Shown here piece by piece: positions 26,321-38,414 of a DNA stretch of 64,000 nucleotides (position 1 is the first letter of the stretch; every line of letters begins with the position of its first letter). The DNA is taken from positions 372,001-436,000 of the forward strand of contig JAGMVK010000002.1 in the NCBI GenBank assembly GCA_020747065.1, given 5' to 3'. The DNA is from Cadophora sp. MPI-SDFR-AT-0126 (lineage: Eukaryota; Ascomycota; Leotiomycetes; Helotiales; Ploettnerulaceae). The notes below the pieces were generated by a model, which was not told where the DNA came from, did no database searches, and saw nothing but the letters and a program-made list of their open reading frames with translations. The translations under genes and the position numbers were made by a program.

Positions 26321-27406
26321 ATGTCTTCCCTGTTAGTTACCCTAGCGCCTAAGATTATTTACTATATTATAAAAGAGTTACTTATTAAAGATAGCTGAAT
26401 CTTTCTAGAAAGTTATAAGAATATTTATAATAATAGAATATACGCCTTTAATAAGAAGTGTTTTCGAGCTATACTAGTTTGTTTAACTAAATAAGGCCTA
26501 GACCTAGTGAAATAGTTCTTAAAGAAATATTTAATCTATTATCTTTAAGAGATCTTTATTTAGTTCCGAGATAACCTAGTTATTTTTAGTTCTAAGGAAA
26601 TAGATATTAAGAATACCCTTATTTTAGTACTTACTCAAGGACTTTAAGTTTCTACTTAGCCTCTTACTATTAGTATATAGGATTATTTAAAGAGATTTAA
26701 TAATTCTAGTAGTAGTTATATAAAGATCGTAGTATAAGTAATAAGTATAATCCTCTTAGTTAAGCTAATTAGACCATTTAAAGTATAGATCTAAAACTTA
26801 TGTCTTAGTAATTATAGATAGCTATTTCTTTATAGCTACTCGTTCCTTAATTAAGTATAATCTCTCGAGCTCCGATTTAATTACTATACTAGTAGAAGCC
26901 GGATACTAAAGGGTATTAAGAAAGTTTTACCTCTTACCTTAAATCTAGAAGAGCTATCTCTTTCTAATAATACTGAGGTGTATTTAAGTTCAGAAACCTT
27001 TTAATAAATCATAAGTAAGAGTATACTTAAAAAACTGAAAAGAGTAATTATTACTAGGGTTAATATTTCAGCTACTAAGTTGCGAGAAGCTTTATCTCCT
27101 TTTCATAATTATCTAAGGGAGTTGAAATTAGAAAATATAGTTTTTTAAGATAAGTTATTTAATAAATTTATTAATTATATTATGAACTATTTAGTAGTTA
27201 CTCTAGATAGTTATTTAGTTAAAGATATTTATAAGAATTATGAAGAGGATATCTATAAAATCCTTAATCTTATGAAAGAATATAGGGAAATAGGGATGTC
27301 TATTTAGGGATTTAATATCATAAAAGACCTAGATAGCTATAAAAGTGATAGTAAAGCTAAGAAGTTATTATTAAAGGGAAGGGATTATAGGTAAAAGGGA
27401 ACCTAG
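26321..27406 (+). pseudogene. F-box/LRR-like protein relic (362 codons)
   Basis: ATG at 26321 and TAG at 27404-27406 in the same frame, with RIP-type internal stops. The N-terminus (L-A-P-K-I-I-Y-Y-I-I-K-E-L-L) fits a mutated F-box, L-P-x-E-I. The middle has leucine-rich units: S-L-E-L-R-F, N-L-E-E-L-S-L, L-K-R-V-I-I and L-R-E-L-K-L-E-N-I. It follows the previous F-box relic in tandem, 288 bp downstream. Its LRR part closely resembles the minus-strand relic at 43735-44700, so the two were once related copies. Confidence 0.6.
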
Positions 27407-29360
27407 GTACTTATATTACTTAACTCATAGAAATACATTATATCTTTAATCACAGATAGTTAGCTAACTTTTAGGTATATTTATCGCACTTATCTAGTAC
27501 CTAGCTATTATTTTTATAGATCTATTAATTTTCAAGATAATATATACTATACTAAGTAGCTAGAAGGCACACTTATTACTAGTATATATAGAAGCTTATT
27601 AAATCATAATCTTTAAGTAATAGTAAACTATAATGTAATACTTGGAAGAGTCTCTATACTATTCTGTGGGAATATTTACTGTATAGGGTCGAGCCACTCT
27701 ATTGCTATAGCTTATAAAAAGTTAAATACGGGCCAGCGTTCACTATAAGAAGTATATCCGCAATTGATTAAGGCTCTAAAAAGAGGCTAAATATAGTTCC
27801 CAAAAGAAATATCCCTGGAGCTAGCTTAGTTTCCGAAAGGGAGACTATTCTAACACTATTTTATTAAGTTCTATTTTAAGACATGAATTTCATATTACTA
27901 TTATAAATTTGACCGATTTAGGTAGGGCTTATATAACTATTTTATAATAAATTCATCAAAGTAATACGAATAATCAGGTTAGCTAGACTTATAAACTATA
28001 ATCAGAAAAGATAATATCTCATTTATTTACTCTAAAAAGTACTTTCAGAATATTATTAACGTTGTTATTATCCTCGCTACTATCGCTATAGTACAGCTAA
28101 TAACCCCTAATGAACCTAGCGAGTCTTTAGCCTAGAGAGTTAATAAAATACTTAAGGACCTGCACTAAGTAACAACTTTAGTAATAACTAGAATTAATTA
28201 GGATAGTCGTTTTTATATAACCTAAAAAGTAGTCTTTATATACTAGATACTAATCCGCGGGATTAAAGCACTTTCTAGTGCTTCTAAATAAGAGATTTTA
28301 GTATTAAAAAATTCATGGAGGATGTATGTGGAGGCGCTGAAATCGATAATAGTATATATAATAAGTAGGGATGAAGTAGAGGGGGCAAGAAAGGTTAGTA
28401 GATTTAAAAACACGAATATATTATATAAGAATTTAGAACTCAAGTTTGTGCTAATATATTAATAAAAACATATATGAATTACTAAGCCTTAAGTGTGGCC
28501 TTTTATCTGTATTACTACTAATATTTATATTAAAGCTACTTGGAGTCTTAATAGAATAGTTCTTAACTTAAATATAAAAATTATAGCATATGAAAAACAA
28601 ACCTATACTATCTCAGTTTCTTTTATAGTACTCCTTAATATAGCTATTCTTTATTAATAGTAAAAAGAAGGTAAACCCTAATTCCTATGCGTACAAAAAT
28701 ATTTATTTAAAGAGCGCCTTATATATGTTATTTACAGCGTATATTAAGCGTGCTTCATTCTGCTGTAACCTTAAGATATCCTTTCTCTAGTAGCTATACT
28801 AAGAGCCCTCCTACTATATTCTTCGTCGTATTTCTAATATCTTATCTTCAAGTTATCTCTCCCTAAATAGTAGTATAAGTTATATAAGAAGAGAAAAGGC
28901 TTAATTCCATTCTTTCGCATTAAGGAGGCCTATCTATACCTCTTTATAAAGAGCTAAAGTATCTTCTTAAGCTTATAGTATTAAATAATTAATAATATTA
29001 ACCGCTATACTTACTATATACTCCCCCTACTTAATTTTCTTTAAGAATATAGTAAGAAGAGCCTGGCGTCTGATATACTTTTATCCTTATATATCCTTTG
29101 TCTTAAAAATATTATACTAATATTTTAATAAAAGAATAAAGTTGAAAAGAGTTTTTTAGTCTGAAATCCCCTTAATTATAATAAGAATAATCTCATAAAT
29201 ATTTAATATAGCTATATATAAAGATAGATATTACTTAAGTAGTAATAGATTTTATTTACTAAAACTTTAAGGCTTTAGGTTTAGGGGAGTATTACGTTAC
29301 TATTTGCGACAAGAATATCTCTGCGCTAAGAATACTTTTAATTAGATTAGGATAGCTACT
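27407..29360. other. RIP-mutated stretch with no recognised gene
   Basis: Contains patches that could be coding (27600-28240 plus strand) but no frame I can follow with confidence. The minus-strand open stretch 28243-28443 is hydrophobic and short, without homology I can name. Confidence 0.35.
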
Positions 29361-29411
29361 GGGAGCAGAGATATAGGGTAGAGATATAGGGCAGAGATAA
29401 GGGGCAGATAC
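29361..29411 (+). repeat. Short purine-rich tandem repeat beside Gypsy copy B
   Basis: Four imperfect 12-14 bp units with core GCAGAGATA (gggagcagagatat, agggtagagatat, agggcagagata, aggggcagatac). It ends exactly at the copy B target duplication ATAC (29408-29411). Similar to the array at 21241-21295. Confidence 0.7.
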
Positions 29412-29597
29412 TGTAGTGGGATCAAAGGCCTATTACAAGGGTTTTTGTTTTTTTGTTTTAGTTGTAGATAGATAGGTCGGCGCTGCTAGACTAGTAATCA
29501 TTATCTTTTTCCTTTTACTTCTATTACCTAATTAATTCACGCGTAAGTTATTTTCCTATTTACTATGCACTTAATAGTATTACTTTACTCTTTTATA
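29412..29597 (+). repeat. 5' LTR of Gypsy copy B (186 bp)
   Basis: Starts tgtagtggga, ends ctcttttata. The same positions in the 3' LTR outer end read ctctttcaca, so the inner end here is RIP-mutated while the outer start is nearly intact. Confidence 0.95.
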
Positions 29598-30255
29598 TTA
29601 GTGACTTATATAGGGAATTAAGAAAGTAATATAAGTGTAAAATTAAGTATAAATTAACTTAAGTAAAAAGTAAGAGATTGAATTTTATTAATGATTAGTA
29701 AAGTGCTTTAAGAATATTGGAATATAGTAAAATAATTTAAAAAAAAGGAATTTTGTAAAGCTTTAAGAAACTTATAGTATAAAGCTAAAGTTAATAGTAA
29801 ATAAATTATACCTTAGCAAGGTATTAAGGTATAGCTAAAATAAGAAAAATTAGATAAAGAAGAAAACTATAATTACTAGGAAAATGCAATAGAGTAATAG
29901 GATTAAGTAAGTCCAATTGCTTACTAAAGAGTAAATGAATATAAAGAGAAAATGAGCTAAAAAAGAGTATAAGAAAAAAGGGCTAAAGAAAAAGAAATTG
30001 CAAGTAAGTATAGTAGTAGATAAAGTAAGTATTAAAGTATTAGAACTAAAAATTATAAAGAGTACTTATATTGCTCTAATACTTTTAGTGCTTTTATTAC
30101 TAATATTAATAATTTGCGTTTTACTATACTTAATAAGTAATTACTATTATTAAAAACTTAAGTTATTTCTAGATTTTACTAAAGCTAGTTTATTTCTAAA
30201 GGAAGATCTTTTAAAAAGCTTTTAATTAATACTAAATATAAAAAGTAGTGAAGAA
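29598..30255 (+). other. Gypsy copy B 5' leader
   Basis: 658 bp between 5' LTR and gag start. No recognisable primer-binding site (bases after the LTR: ttagtgactt). No coding frame supported. Confidence 0.6.
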
Positions 30256-32040
30256 ATGGAATAGTATTCTTTTACTTAATAAAAGGAGTAAGTTAACTCT
30301 GCTGCTACTATTGTAAAGATAATTAATTCAAGGTATATAGCTTTAATACCCGCGCCTAGAACTTTAGGGACTTTATACTTTAATAGAACTAATATTACTA
30401 AATTTCTTAAGTAGTATTTGAATTAGTACAAAGATATATAATTAAAAATAAAAGATAAGATAAAGTAATTTTTATAGTACTGCGGATTATTTATTAAGTA
30501 GTACATTAAAATACTAGTCACTTAGGCTTATCTAAATTAAAAGTATTTAATCAAAGAACTTTAAGAAAAGTACAAGAATTAAGATACCTTCTAATAAATA
30601 AATTCCTAATCCTTTTTGAAGACTTTAAAATTAAAGCTATGAATAAGTAAAGATAATATTTAAAAGTTTATTCAATAGTATATAGCAATCTTAACTACTC
30701 TTGTAAATAAGAAGCAGCTTAAGGACTATACTAAAGGTATCTGATTCTTAAATAGTCTCCTAAGAAATATTTGTAAAAAAGTGATTCAAAAGAATAAAGT
30801 TAATATTAATAAATTAAATACTATTGTATTTAATAAACTTGCAAAAATAGTTATTAGTATTTATACTATAAATAAAATAATTCAAAAGTTCTTTAATAAT
30901 TGTAAAAAAAAAAGGACTTAAGTAAATTAGTAAATACTTTAAGTTAAATAACTATTTCATAAAAAAATAAAAATTATTTAGTAATTCTAATAATTGCACT
31001 AAATTTGGTCTCTACTAAAGCTATTAAAAAAATAACTCAAGCTCTTAATGCACTTACGCTTATTGTAAAGGCTGCGCTTTTTGAGATTAATTTAGAGGCG
31101 CGCTCAGGATTTGGCCCGCCTAGTAAGAAAAACTATATTAAGGTATACCCAACTAGGTCTTTGAATTGGATCAATTTATTAAAACTATTCTAAGCTATAT
31201 ACGCAAAATAGTAATATAATACAGCGCTAATTGCAATCAGGATTGTAAGAATATACAATAATTGCCCTATGTACTGCTTTTATTATATAAAGAATAACTA
31301 TTATTAAAGAAAGTAATTTAACTTTATATTAAATGCAAAGAAGGAGTTTATATATAAAATTTAAGGAAAAATATATTAAGGAAAGAGAAAAAATAGGAGT
31401 AATTCTGTGCAAGTAAAATAGGAAGTTCTCAAAAGAGAAATTATGCAATAATAGTGGAAAGCTTTAAAATAGGGGATCTTAAGTAGACTAATTGAATAAG
31501 AAGTAGTGCACTAATCAATTGTAATTGTAAAGAATATTAGTAAAATAGCAATAAGAATAATTCTATGAGATAAGTTAAATAAAGAAAAAGAAAAAGCGGA
31601 TTAGGGTATAATAAGAGTAGTAAATGTAAGAAGTAAAAAGTCAAAAGCAAAGAAAAATAATAAGTGGGTAAACCTAAGAAAGATTCTAAAAAAGTATATA
31701 AAAAAGGAAAAGGATTTAGCGGATTTTAAAGTGCCTTACTTAGGGAATTAGAAGGTCCGGGATTAAGTAAAGAAGACTTTTAAAAATAGAGTATAGTAAG
31801 GGGAAATAATAAAGAAAATGGAAATAAATAAGAAGCAAATAGAAAAGTTAAGAAAGATTAAATCCTAAGTAAGTAGGAAGATTGAGAGATTTGTGGATTT
31901 ACTTAAGAAGAAGGCGCGTTTAATGAATTTATTAAATAAGCTCTTGGATAATAAATTAAAGAAGATAACTGAAAGAGAACTGCTAGTATATTCGAATATA
32001 TTGTAAAAGCTACTATTCAAAAATATAATTACGATTAAAG
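30256..32040 (+). pseudogene. Gypsy copy B gag and gag-protease linker
   Basis: ATG at 30256-30258. The first 230 codons read in one frame with RIP-type stops and match the fungal Gypsy capsid pattern: L-Y-F-N-R-T-N-I-T-K-F-L (usual form ...F-x-G-T-N-I-T-x-F-L), then K-D-K-I-K-Q-F-L and Y-C-G-L-F-I-K-Q-Y-I. Gag forms the virus-like particle that packages the element RNA. 31700-32040 encodes the charged linker (L-L-D-N-K-L-K-K-I-T-E-R-E-L-L) that precedes the protease in this family. Frame changes near 30790 and after indicate small indels. The open stretch at 31005-31193 is part of this decayed region. Confidence 0.75.
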
Positions 32041-32089
32041 AATAAACTAGGGAATTTAAGATAAGAGTAAATAAAGTAATTAAGAATAT

Positions 32090-32480
32090 TAGTATAGAAT
32101 TAGCTGGAATAATAAGTAATTTAAAGGATCTTACATTACTAGTAATTTAAAGCTCTAAGATTAAGGTTCAAATAGACTTAATAGTTATAATAGCTTTAAT
32201 TGACTATGAGTTAAAGCCTAATATTATACTATTATTCGTAGCCGTAAGTGCAAGATTACCTATATGCCTTAATCCTAATTTGGGAATAGTTGAATATTTA
32301 AAAGAGCGTAAGAAATTCAAAGGATTGTGTGAGAATATAGTAGTGGAAATAGAAAGTATTACAATTACTAAAAGTTTCTTTACATTAAAAAAGACTAAGA
32401 ATAATGTAGTTCTTAGGTAATTCTTTATTATTAGTAACTTAATATTATTCTCTTATAGTAAGGGTAGCCAATTCACTACT
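32090..32480 (+). pseudogene. Gypsy copy B aspartic protease (retropepsin-like)
   Basis: Frame starting near 32090 reads V-Q-I-D-L-I-V-I-I-A-L-I-D-Y-E-L-K-P-N, where the active-site triplet expected as D-S/T-G is D-Y-E after RIP-type changes. It continues with L-P-I-C-L-N-P-N-L-G-I-V-E-Y and ends near F-F-I-I-S-N, in the position of the flap-to-C-terminal part of the family. It would cleave Gag-Pol. Its frame differs from both gag and RT as the sequence stands, so frameshifting or later indels occurred. Confidence 0.7.
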
Positions 32481-32699
32481 ATAATTAATAATAAGTAAAT
32501 GAAGTAGATCATAATTAAAGTAATTAATTTAATTAAAGTAAGATCTAAATTAAAAATCTTTTTAGGAAAAGAGTAGCTGGGGGCGTATTAGTGAGTATTT
32601 TTGGTAAATCCTTTACTAAAAGAGAAAACTAAATAATAGTAGCATTTAATCGGGTTCGAATAGTAGGAGCTAGGGTTTTCTTGGCATCAGTGTTTAATA

Positions 32700-35600
32700 A
32701 AGGGAATAGTGTAATCATATCTAGAAAAACAGATTTAATTTCTTTGATTTAAGTAAAGCGGCTTTTTTCTATTGTTAGTATTTAGGGAGTATATAAGAGG
32801 AAGGCAGATAAGATTATGCTTATTTAAAAGAGTATTTTTAATAAATTAAAGCCTAAAAAAAAGCTGGATTAAAAGCAAATAAGACTAATGCAAGAAAAAT
32901 AGTGGAATTTTCTTGAGCTACTGCATAAGTTTAATAAGTGAATTATTTCTAAATTCTTAAAGTTATTTAAAGAACAAAGATTAATACCAAAAAGATTAAA
33001 AGAGATGAATTTTAGGAAAGGGCTATAGCCTTAGGAAAAAGAGCTTTTAACTAAGATATTGTACTAGTATAAAACTGCAATCGCATTTAACTTCTCAAAA
33101 TACGAAAGGATTCATAAAAATATTTACCCTTTGCAAGAGATTTGCACAGTGCTTTACTAGGTATAGCAATTACCAGAATTCCTAATTCCAAAATATTTGC
33201 ATAAGTATATCAAAGATATACTTAATAAAAGATTAAAGATTAAAATATTAAAATATAAGTATAGGCTTTATAAAAATTAATAATTTTTAATTAAGAAGAA
33301 GAGTAGAGCTTACTATATGATTAATGCAATTATAAAGTACAATGCAGTAATAATAAGGAATATAAATCTACCTCCTAATATAAAAAAGATATTCAAAGAC
33401 TTTACTGATTGCGTAATTACTTTCTTAATTAACTTCTTTTTTAGCTATAATTAAATAATTTTGCACCCTAATAGCCAAGACTTAATAACTTTTTAAACTC
33501 CTCTTGGGCTTCTTTAATATACTATACTTGTTCAAGAAGCAATTAATTTAATAGCTCAATTCTATTGAATAAGAAAAATAATTCTAAAGAATTATGAACT
33601 AGCGCGGGCATAAATCTTTATTAATAATATACCTATACTAGAACTATATTCTATCTATAATAATAAGGAATCAGTACCGGAAATACAAAGATTTATACTT
33701 AAATATTTCATTAATTTGGATTTAGTGCTCTTGGATATAAAAAAAATAAGAGTTATAATTGAATTAAAGTCTTAGTTTAAGATTACGGAACTAAAGCTAA
33801 TAGGATTTGTATATACTATGAAGAAAAGATTCCCAAATAATAAGAAAGTAATTAAGATTCTGGATTAAAGAAAATATAAGAATTCAACTAAAATCCAAGC
33901 CTTTTTAAAAGTCTGTGGATACTACCGGATTTAGATCAAAGACTATACTCGAAAAATAGAATCACTCTATCTCCTACTAAAAAAAAGAGTAAAGTTCAAT
34001 TTCCGTGATTGAAAGATTTAAGCAATAAATAAACTAAAGCTAGCACTAATAATTGCCCTAGCTTTAGTATAATTGAATATTTCTAAGAGTATTAAGGAAG
34101 TAATACTAGCTATAAATGCAAGTCTTTGGGAATAGGGTATAATTCTTATGCAATTAGATTAGAAGAAAAAAAGATATTCTATTAAGTACAATAGTAAAGT
34201 ATAATCAGTAGTAAAAAGGAATTATAATATTATTAAAAGAGAGTATTATAGAGTCCTAAAAGCCTTAAAGAAAGTCCAAGGAGTCCTAATTGAACGGTAT
34301 TTTATTCTAGAAATAAATACTGCGGTCTTAGTAGCCTAATTAAATTAAGGTATTTTAGATCTTCTTAGAGCTTTAATTACTAGATGAATTACTTAAATAA
34401 GGTTATTCAATTTTAAAGTGCACTATATACTCGAAATTAAGCACACTGCAGTAAATAGACTTTCAAGATACTTTGCAAGTCAAAAGAAGTTGGATATTAA
34501 AGTGCAAGAGGTAAATATTAATAATTTCATTAATACTTAATTTAATCAGATTTAAATAGAGTACTAATCAAATAAAGTATCTTTGTAACTAAAAGAATAC
34601 TAAAATCTAGATTCTAGATTAATTACGGAGTTTTTATTAATACTAAAGAGGCCTAATAAGGTAAACCTAGTCGATTTCAGAATATTTAAGTAGTGGGTAT
34701 TAAATTATATAATACGCTTGGGAGTGCTCTACTATAGGGCTAATAAGGGACTCCTAATCCAATGGGTCTTGGATAATTAGAATAAGAGGCAAACTATCCT
34801 TTAATTCTTGCACAAGAAATTAAGTTATAAAGAAAGAGAAAGTACTTACTAAAAAATTACTGAAAGATACTTTTAAAATACTCTTTACTTAAATATAAAG
34901 GAATACGTAATTACATATAAAATCTACTAATTTAGAAATTCTATAAGATTAGAGAAGGCTCTTTACCCTACCTAGATAAGCACTTTATAAACTAAGATCA
35001 AAATAAACATTATTTACTTACCCATAAGACATAGAAAGCGGTATTTAATCATAACTAAGAACAATCTTTTAGAATAGATTAAGACTAAGGCCCTGACTAA
35101 CGCGACCTTTATAGTAATAATAGATTTCATTTAAGAAGATATTATTTATAAACATGGGATTTTTGGAAAGCTTATTGTAAATAGGGGACCTAAGAATAAA
35201 AGATAAGTCAAGTACCTTACTAAAAAGTATAGGATCAAGAAAATTATGATCTCAGTTTATTATACACTTACTAATAGTATAATTAAAAAAGGCTATAAAC
35301 CCATAATTAATAGACTTACTAAAATAACGAAAGGGGGATTAAGTAATTAGGTAAGGAATCTACATGCAATTTTATTAATTGACCACTATATTATTAAGAT
35401 TATAATTGATAAAACGTCCTTTTGGATATAGTACGAGTTAAAGACTATTTTACCAATAAAGCTTACTATTCTAATTTAAAGAATAATAAACTAAAAGAAT
35501 ATTAAATTAGAATCGGACTTACTAGTATTACGAGCCTAATAAATTCAAATCCAAAATAAGGATCTTAAGGAGGCTATTACTAGATAAAAGAGAATATAAA

Positions 35601-36120
35601 TCATATGAAAAAATGAATTTAATATAAGCAAAAGAATTCGTTCCTCTAAAATCACTGCAAATAATATTGTACTACTATATAATACAAAGTAAGAAGTAAA
35701 TATATTATCTAAAGTTAAACTTAACTACAAATAGCTAAGACTATACAAGATAGATAAAGCACTTCCAAAAAAGGAAACGTATCTCCTCACCAAATTATTC
35801 GGGATTTAGTTATAAGGCATATTTTTGGGAAACTAACTAAAGATATTCTAAAAAAAAGACTTTATTTAGGAACTTATTAATTCTAAATTAGAACCAGGTA
35901 AAGACATGCCCTTAAAAAGCACAGAGTCTATTAGGAAAATCAAGCCTAAAAATAAATCAAGCTTAAATAAAGAGAAGAAGAAAAAAGAACTTTCGGCCTT
36001 AGTTCTAATTACTTAAGAAAAACTCTTGTAAAAGGCAATTAATTTAGAAAAAGAAAGAAAAAGAATAGTAATATTAAATAATAAAAGATTTGCAATTATG
36101 ATTTTATAAGAAAATTAAGC
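32700..36120 (+). pseudogene. Gypsy copy B pol: reverse transcriptase, RNase H, integrase
   Basis: One frame of about 1,130 codons. RT (about 32900-33960): L-P-P-N-I in palm, L-H-P-N-S-Q-D-L-I-T-F, T-P-L-G-L-L, and the catalytic motif F-I-N-N at 33617-33628 (functional form F/Y-x-D-D). RNase H (about 34080-34500): K-K-R-Y-S-I-K-Y, R-L-F-N-F-K-V-H-Y, and H-T-A-V-N-R-L-S-R, the hallmark Gypsy end (usual H-T-A-A-D-x-L-S-R). Integrase (about 34750-35950): I-N-I-I-Y-L-P, V-N-R-G-P-K-N and I-K-K-G-Y-K-P, the places of the D, D and E of the catalytic triad, now N, N, K. All substitutions are G-to-A on the coding strand. Some thirty RIP-type stops. Clearly Ty3/Gypsy by domain order. Confidence 0.93.
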
Positions 36121-36361
36121 TAAGTAATAAAGGTATTAAAGGTATTTTACTTGCTTAGTAAGTGAAATAGAAATCTAAAGGGCCAAATAAATTAAAAGTA
36201 AGGGGGGAAAAAGTCTAGTAATTAAGTTATAGGTATAAAAAAAGTCATAAAAAGTAATTAATTATTTCACTGTAAGAATTATTTAGATTTTATTTATATG
36301 CATTTTATTTTATTTGACTTAATTATACTAATTATGCGTACTTCGCACTAAGTCTTACTAA

Positions 36362-38011
36362 TTATTTAGGACTAAGAATTAAGATTGTATTAAATATTAT
36401 ATCCTGCACTAAAAAGCAAATACAAGAATATTAATTACTATTAAAGTGCTTATTAAATCAATTATTGTTATTTGCAAAAATCATTACTCTATAGCTTTAA
36501 GTAATGGGAGTCTTGGAATCATAAAAGGAGTAAGCTAAGGGACCTTTTTTACCAGTAATTAAGTATTTGGTATTTATAGTACTAGTATCGTTATTGGATT
36601 CTCTAGCGGTGTATTTTACAAGAATAGCCTTAATAGCCTTTACGCAAAAATCCTGAGCCTCTTAAAGAATCTTCTTTATATACTTTAAGTAAAAGTAAAG
36701 AGATCCCTTTGTAATATTGTTTTCATTGCTAAATTCAATATAAGAATGAGTCTTCTTAATACAGTGAATGTATTAGAGGGTTTAATACAAAGAGCATTGC
36801 TTAAGAAAACTATTAAAATCTTCTAGGATTAAGTACTATATTAAACTATTGCAAATATACTTCTAATCATGAATGGCAATAAGCTTCTGGACCTCCAAAG
36901 AAAGTGACTTTTAATTAATAATATTAATAATTAAAGTAATAATTAGGGAATTTAAGGCTTTAGCAATAGAATCAGTAAGGGCTTAGGCAAGATCTTTATC
37001 TTGGATTTTAGCTTTAGCCTAGGTAATACGTAAAGGAGTAAGGGGATCAGCCTTTGTTTTGGACTTAGGAGTCTTAGCAGGAATCTCGATAGTGGGATCC
37101 TTTACCTTAAAAGTAAAACATAAATCAGTAATAAAGATTTTCTTGCAAGATTAAATAGTAATACTTTTCTTCTTCTTACGCATTAATTTATTATATTTAT
37201 TATTAAATTTATTATCTTTGTTAAAAAAAAATATAAGATTATTAATTAAGAAGCTATCGTAATTATCCAAAGTATTATAAGAGGATCTATTATTATCAGT
37301 ATCTAAAATATATTTATTAAACTTTACCTTTTTTTTACTCTTATCTTTGCTAAAGGCCTGGCCCTTACGCTTAAGAGCAGTCTTAAGTTTATCCTTAAAT
37401 ATAATAATAAATGGCTTAAGTACGGAAGTAGTCTTGGATTCACTCTTCTTAAAAGTCTTAGGAAAAGCAATAGCCTTAGTAAGAATAATTAAAGGACTGG
37501 GAATTGCTAGAGTAGCGGTAGAGGTAGTACAAGACTTGGTATAGTGTTAAAGGGAGTTCTTATTAGTAATAATCATGGAATCGCTACTTGCAAAGAGTAG
37601 TTTAGAAAGTTACTTCTTATAGTTATTGTAATCCTTAAGAGTAGTAAAGTCCAAGGTAGAGGGATCGTACTTAGTTTTAGTATTACTAGCTAGGTCTTTA
37701 TTGCCAAATTTAAGGTAAAGACTATTAAGATTAAAAAAGGAGTGATTAGTAGAGACATATTTTTTACAAATCTAAAAGTAGGGAAGAAAATTAATACGTA
37801 TTTCATTTATAACTTCTATCTTAATCAGGATACCCTTATTAATAGCCATAACTAAAGTACTAAAGATATGATTAAATAAATAAATAGCGCAGTTACTATA
37901 AAGGTTAGATATAATATCTTAAATATATATTGTTCCTAAGTTAGGATCAAAGAAAGAGTAGTATTTAATGTAGGCTATAATAATAAGCTTTAGTAATTGG
38001 ACTAGCGCCAT
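36362..38011 (-). pseudogene. Gypsy copy B antisense ORF (550 codons including stop)
   Basis: Antisense to gag-pol, between integrase and ORF3. ATG at 38011-38009 (M-A-L-V-Q-L-L-K), stop TAA at 36364-36362. Sixteen internal in-frame stops in 550 codons, fifteen TAA/TAG and one TGA, all explained by C-to-T at CAA, CAG or CGA. A random frame at this AT content would be expected to have several times more. Middle part basic with Ser/Thr/Lys repeats (about 37550-37320) and K-S-K-K-K-V-K-F-N-K. The C-terminal third has better mixed composition (Y-F-Y-L-K-Y-I-K-K, S-F-Y-D-S-K-T-P-I-T). Function unknown. The plus-strand open stretch 37347-37544 is its shadow. Confidence 0.75.
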
Positions 38012-38414
38012 AGTAAAGAGTGAGTACTAAAAGTAGGTAAGGAGTATGAAGTAAAAGGTCTAGTAAAAGATAATCTAGTATAAAAGAAAAATTATTATAA
38101 AAGTTAAAAGAAAATTAAAAAAAAATAAAAGCGAGAATGGCCTTTTATATTAAGAAGAGTACTAGGGAAAAAAGTGAATTTAAGAGGGATAGTAAGAAAA
38201 AGGTAAAAAAAAAAGTGAATTAGTAAAAGATTATAAGTTAAAAGGCGCAAAAAAAGAGAAAGTTTACTTTAATTCTATTAATTTATTTACTTGCAATAAG
38301 AAATAAAATAAATAATTCTTAAGTAAGATTAATCCCCTTTAATAATTTAATAACTCGCGTAATTTCTTTTTAAAGAATTAACTTTTTTTTAATAACAAAT
38401 CTTTTAAAGCATAC
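38012..38414. other. Spacer between the antisense ORF and ORF3 of copy B
   Basis: About 400 bp, A-rich on the element strand, lying between two divergently oriented frames. It could hold promoters for both, but no motif is identifiable. Confidence 0.4.

Noticed and set aside
28243..28443. 66-codon hydrophobic minus-strand open frame
   Set aside because: Short, no homology recognised, surrounded by sequence without coding continuity; expected by chance in AT-rich DNA.
37347..37544. 65-codon plus-strand open frame
   Set aside because: Opposite strand of the 550-codon antisense ORF, in its low-complexity basic part.
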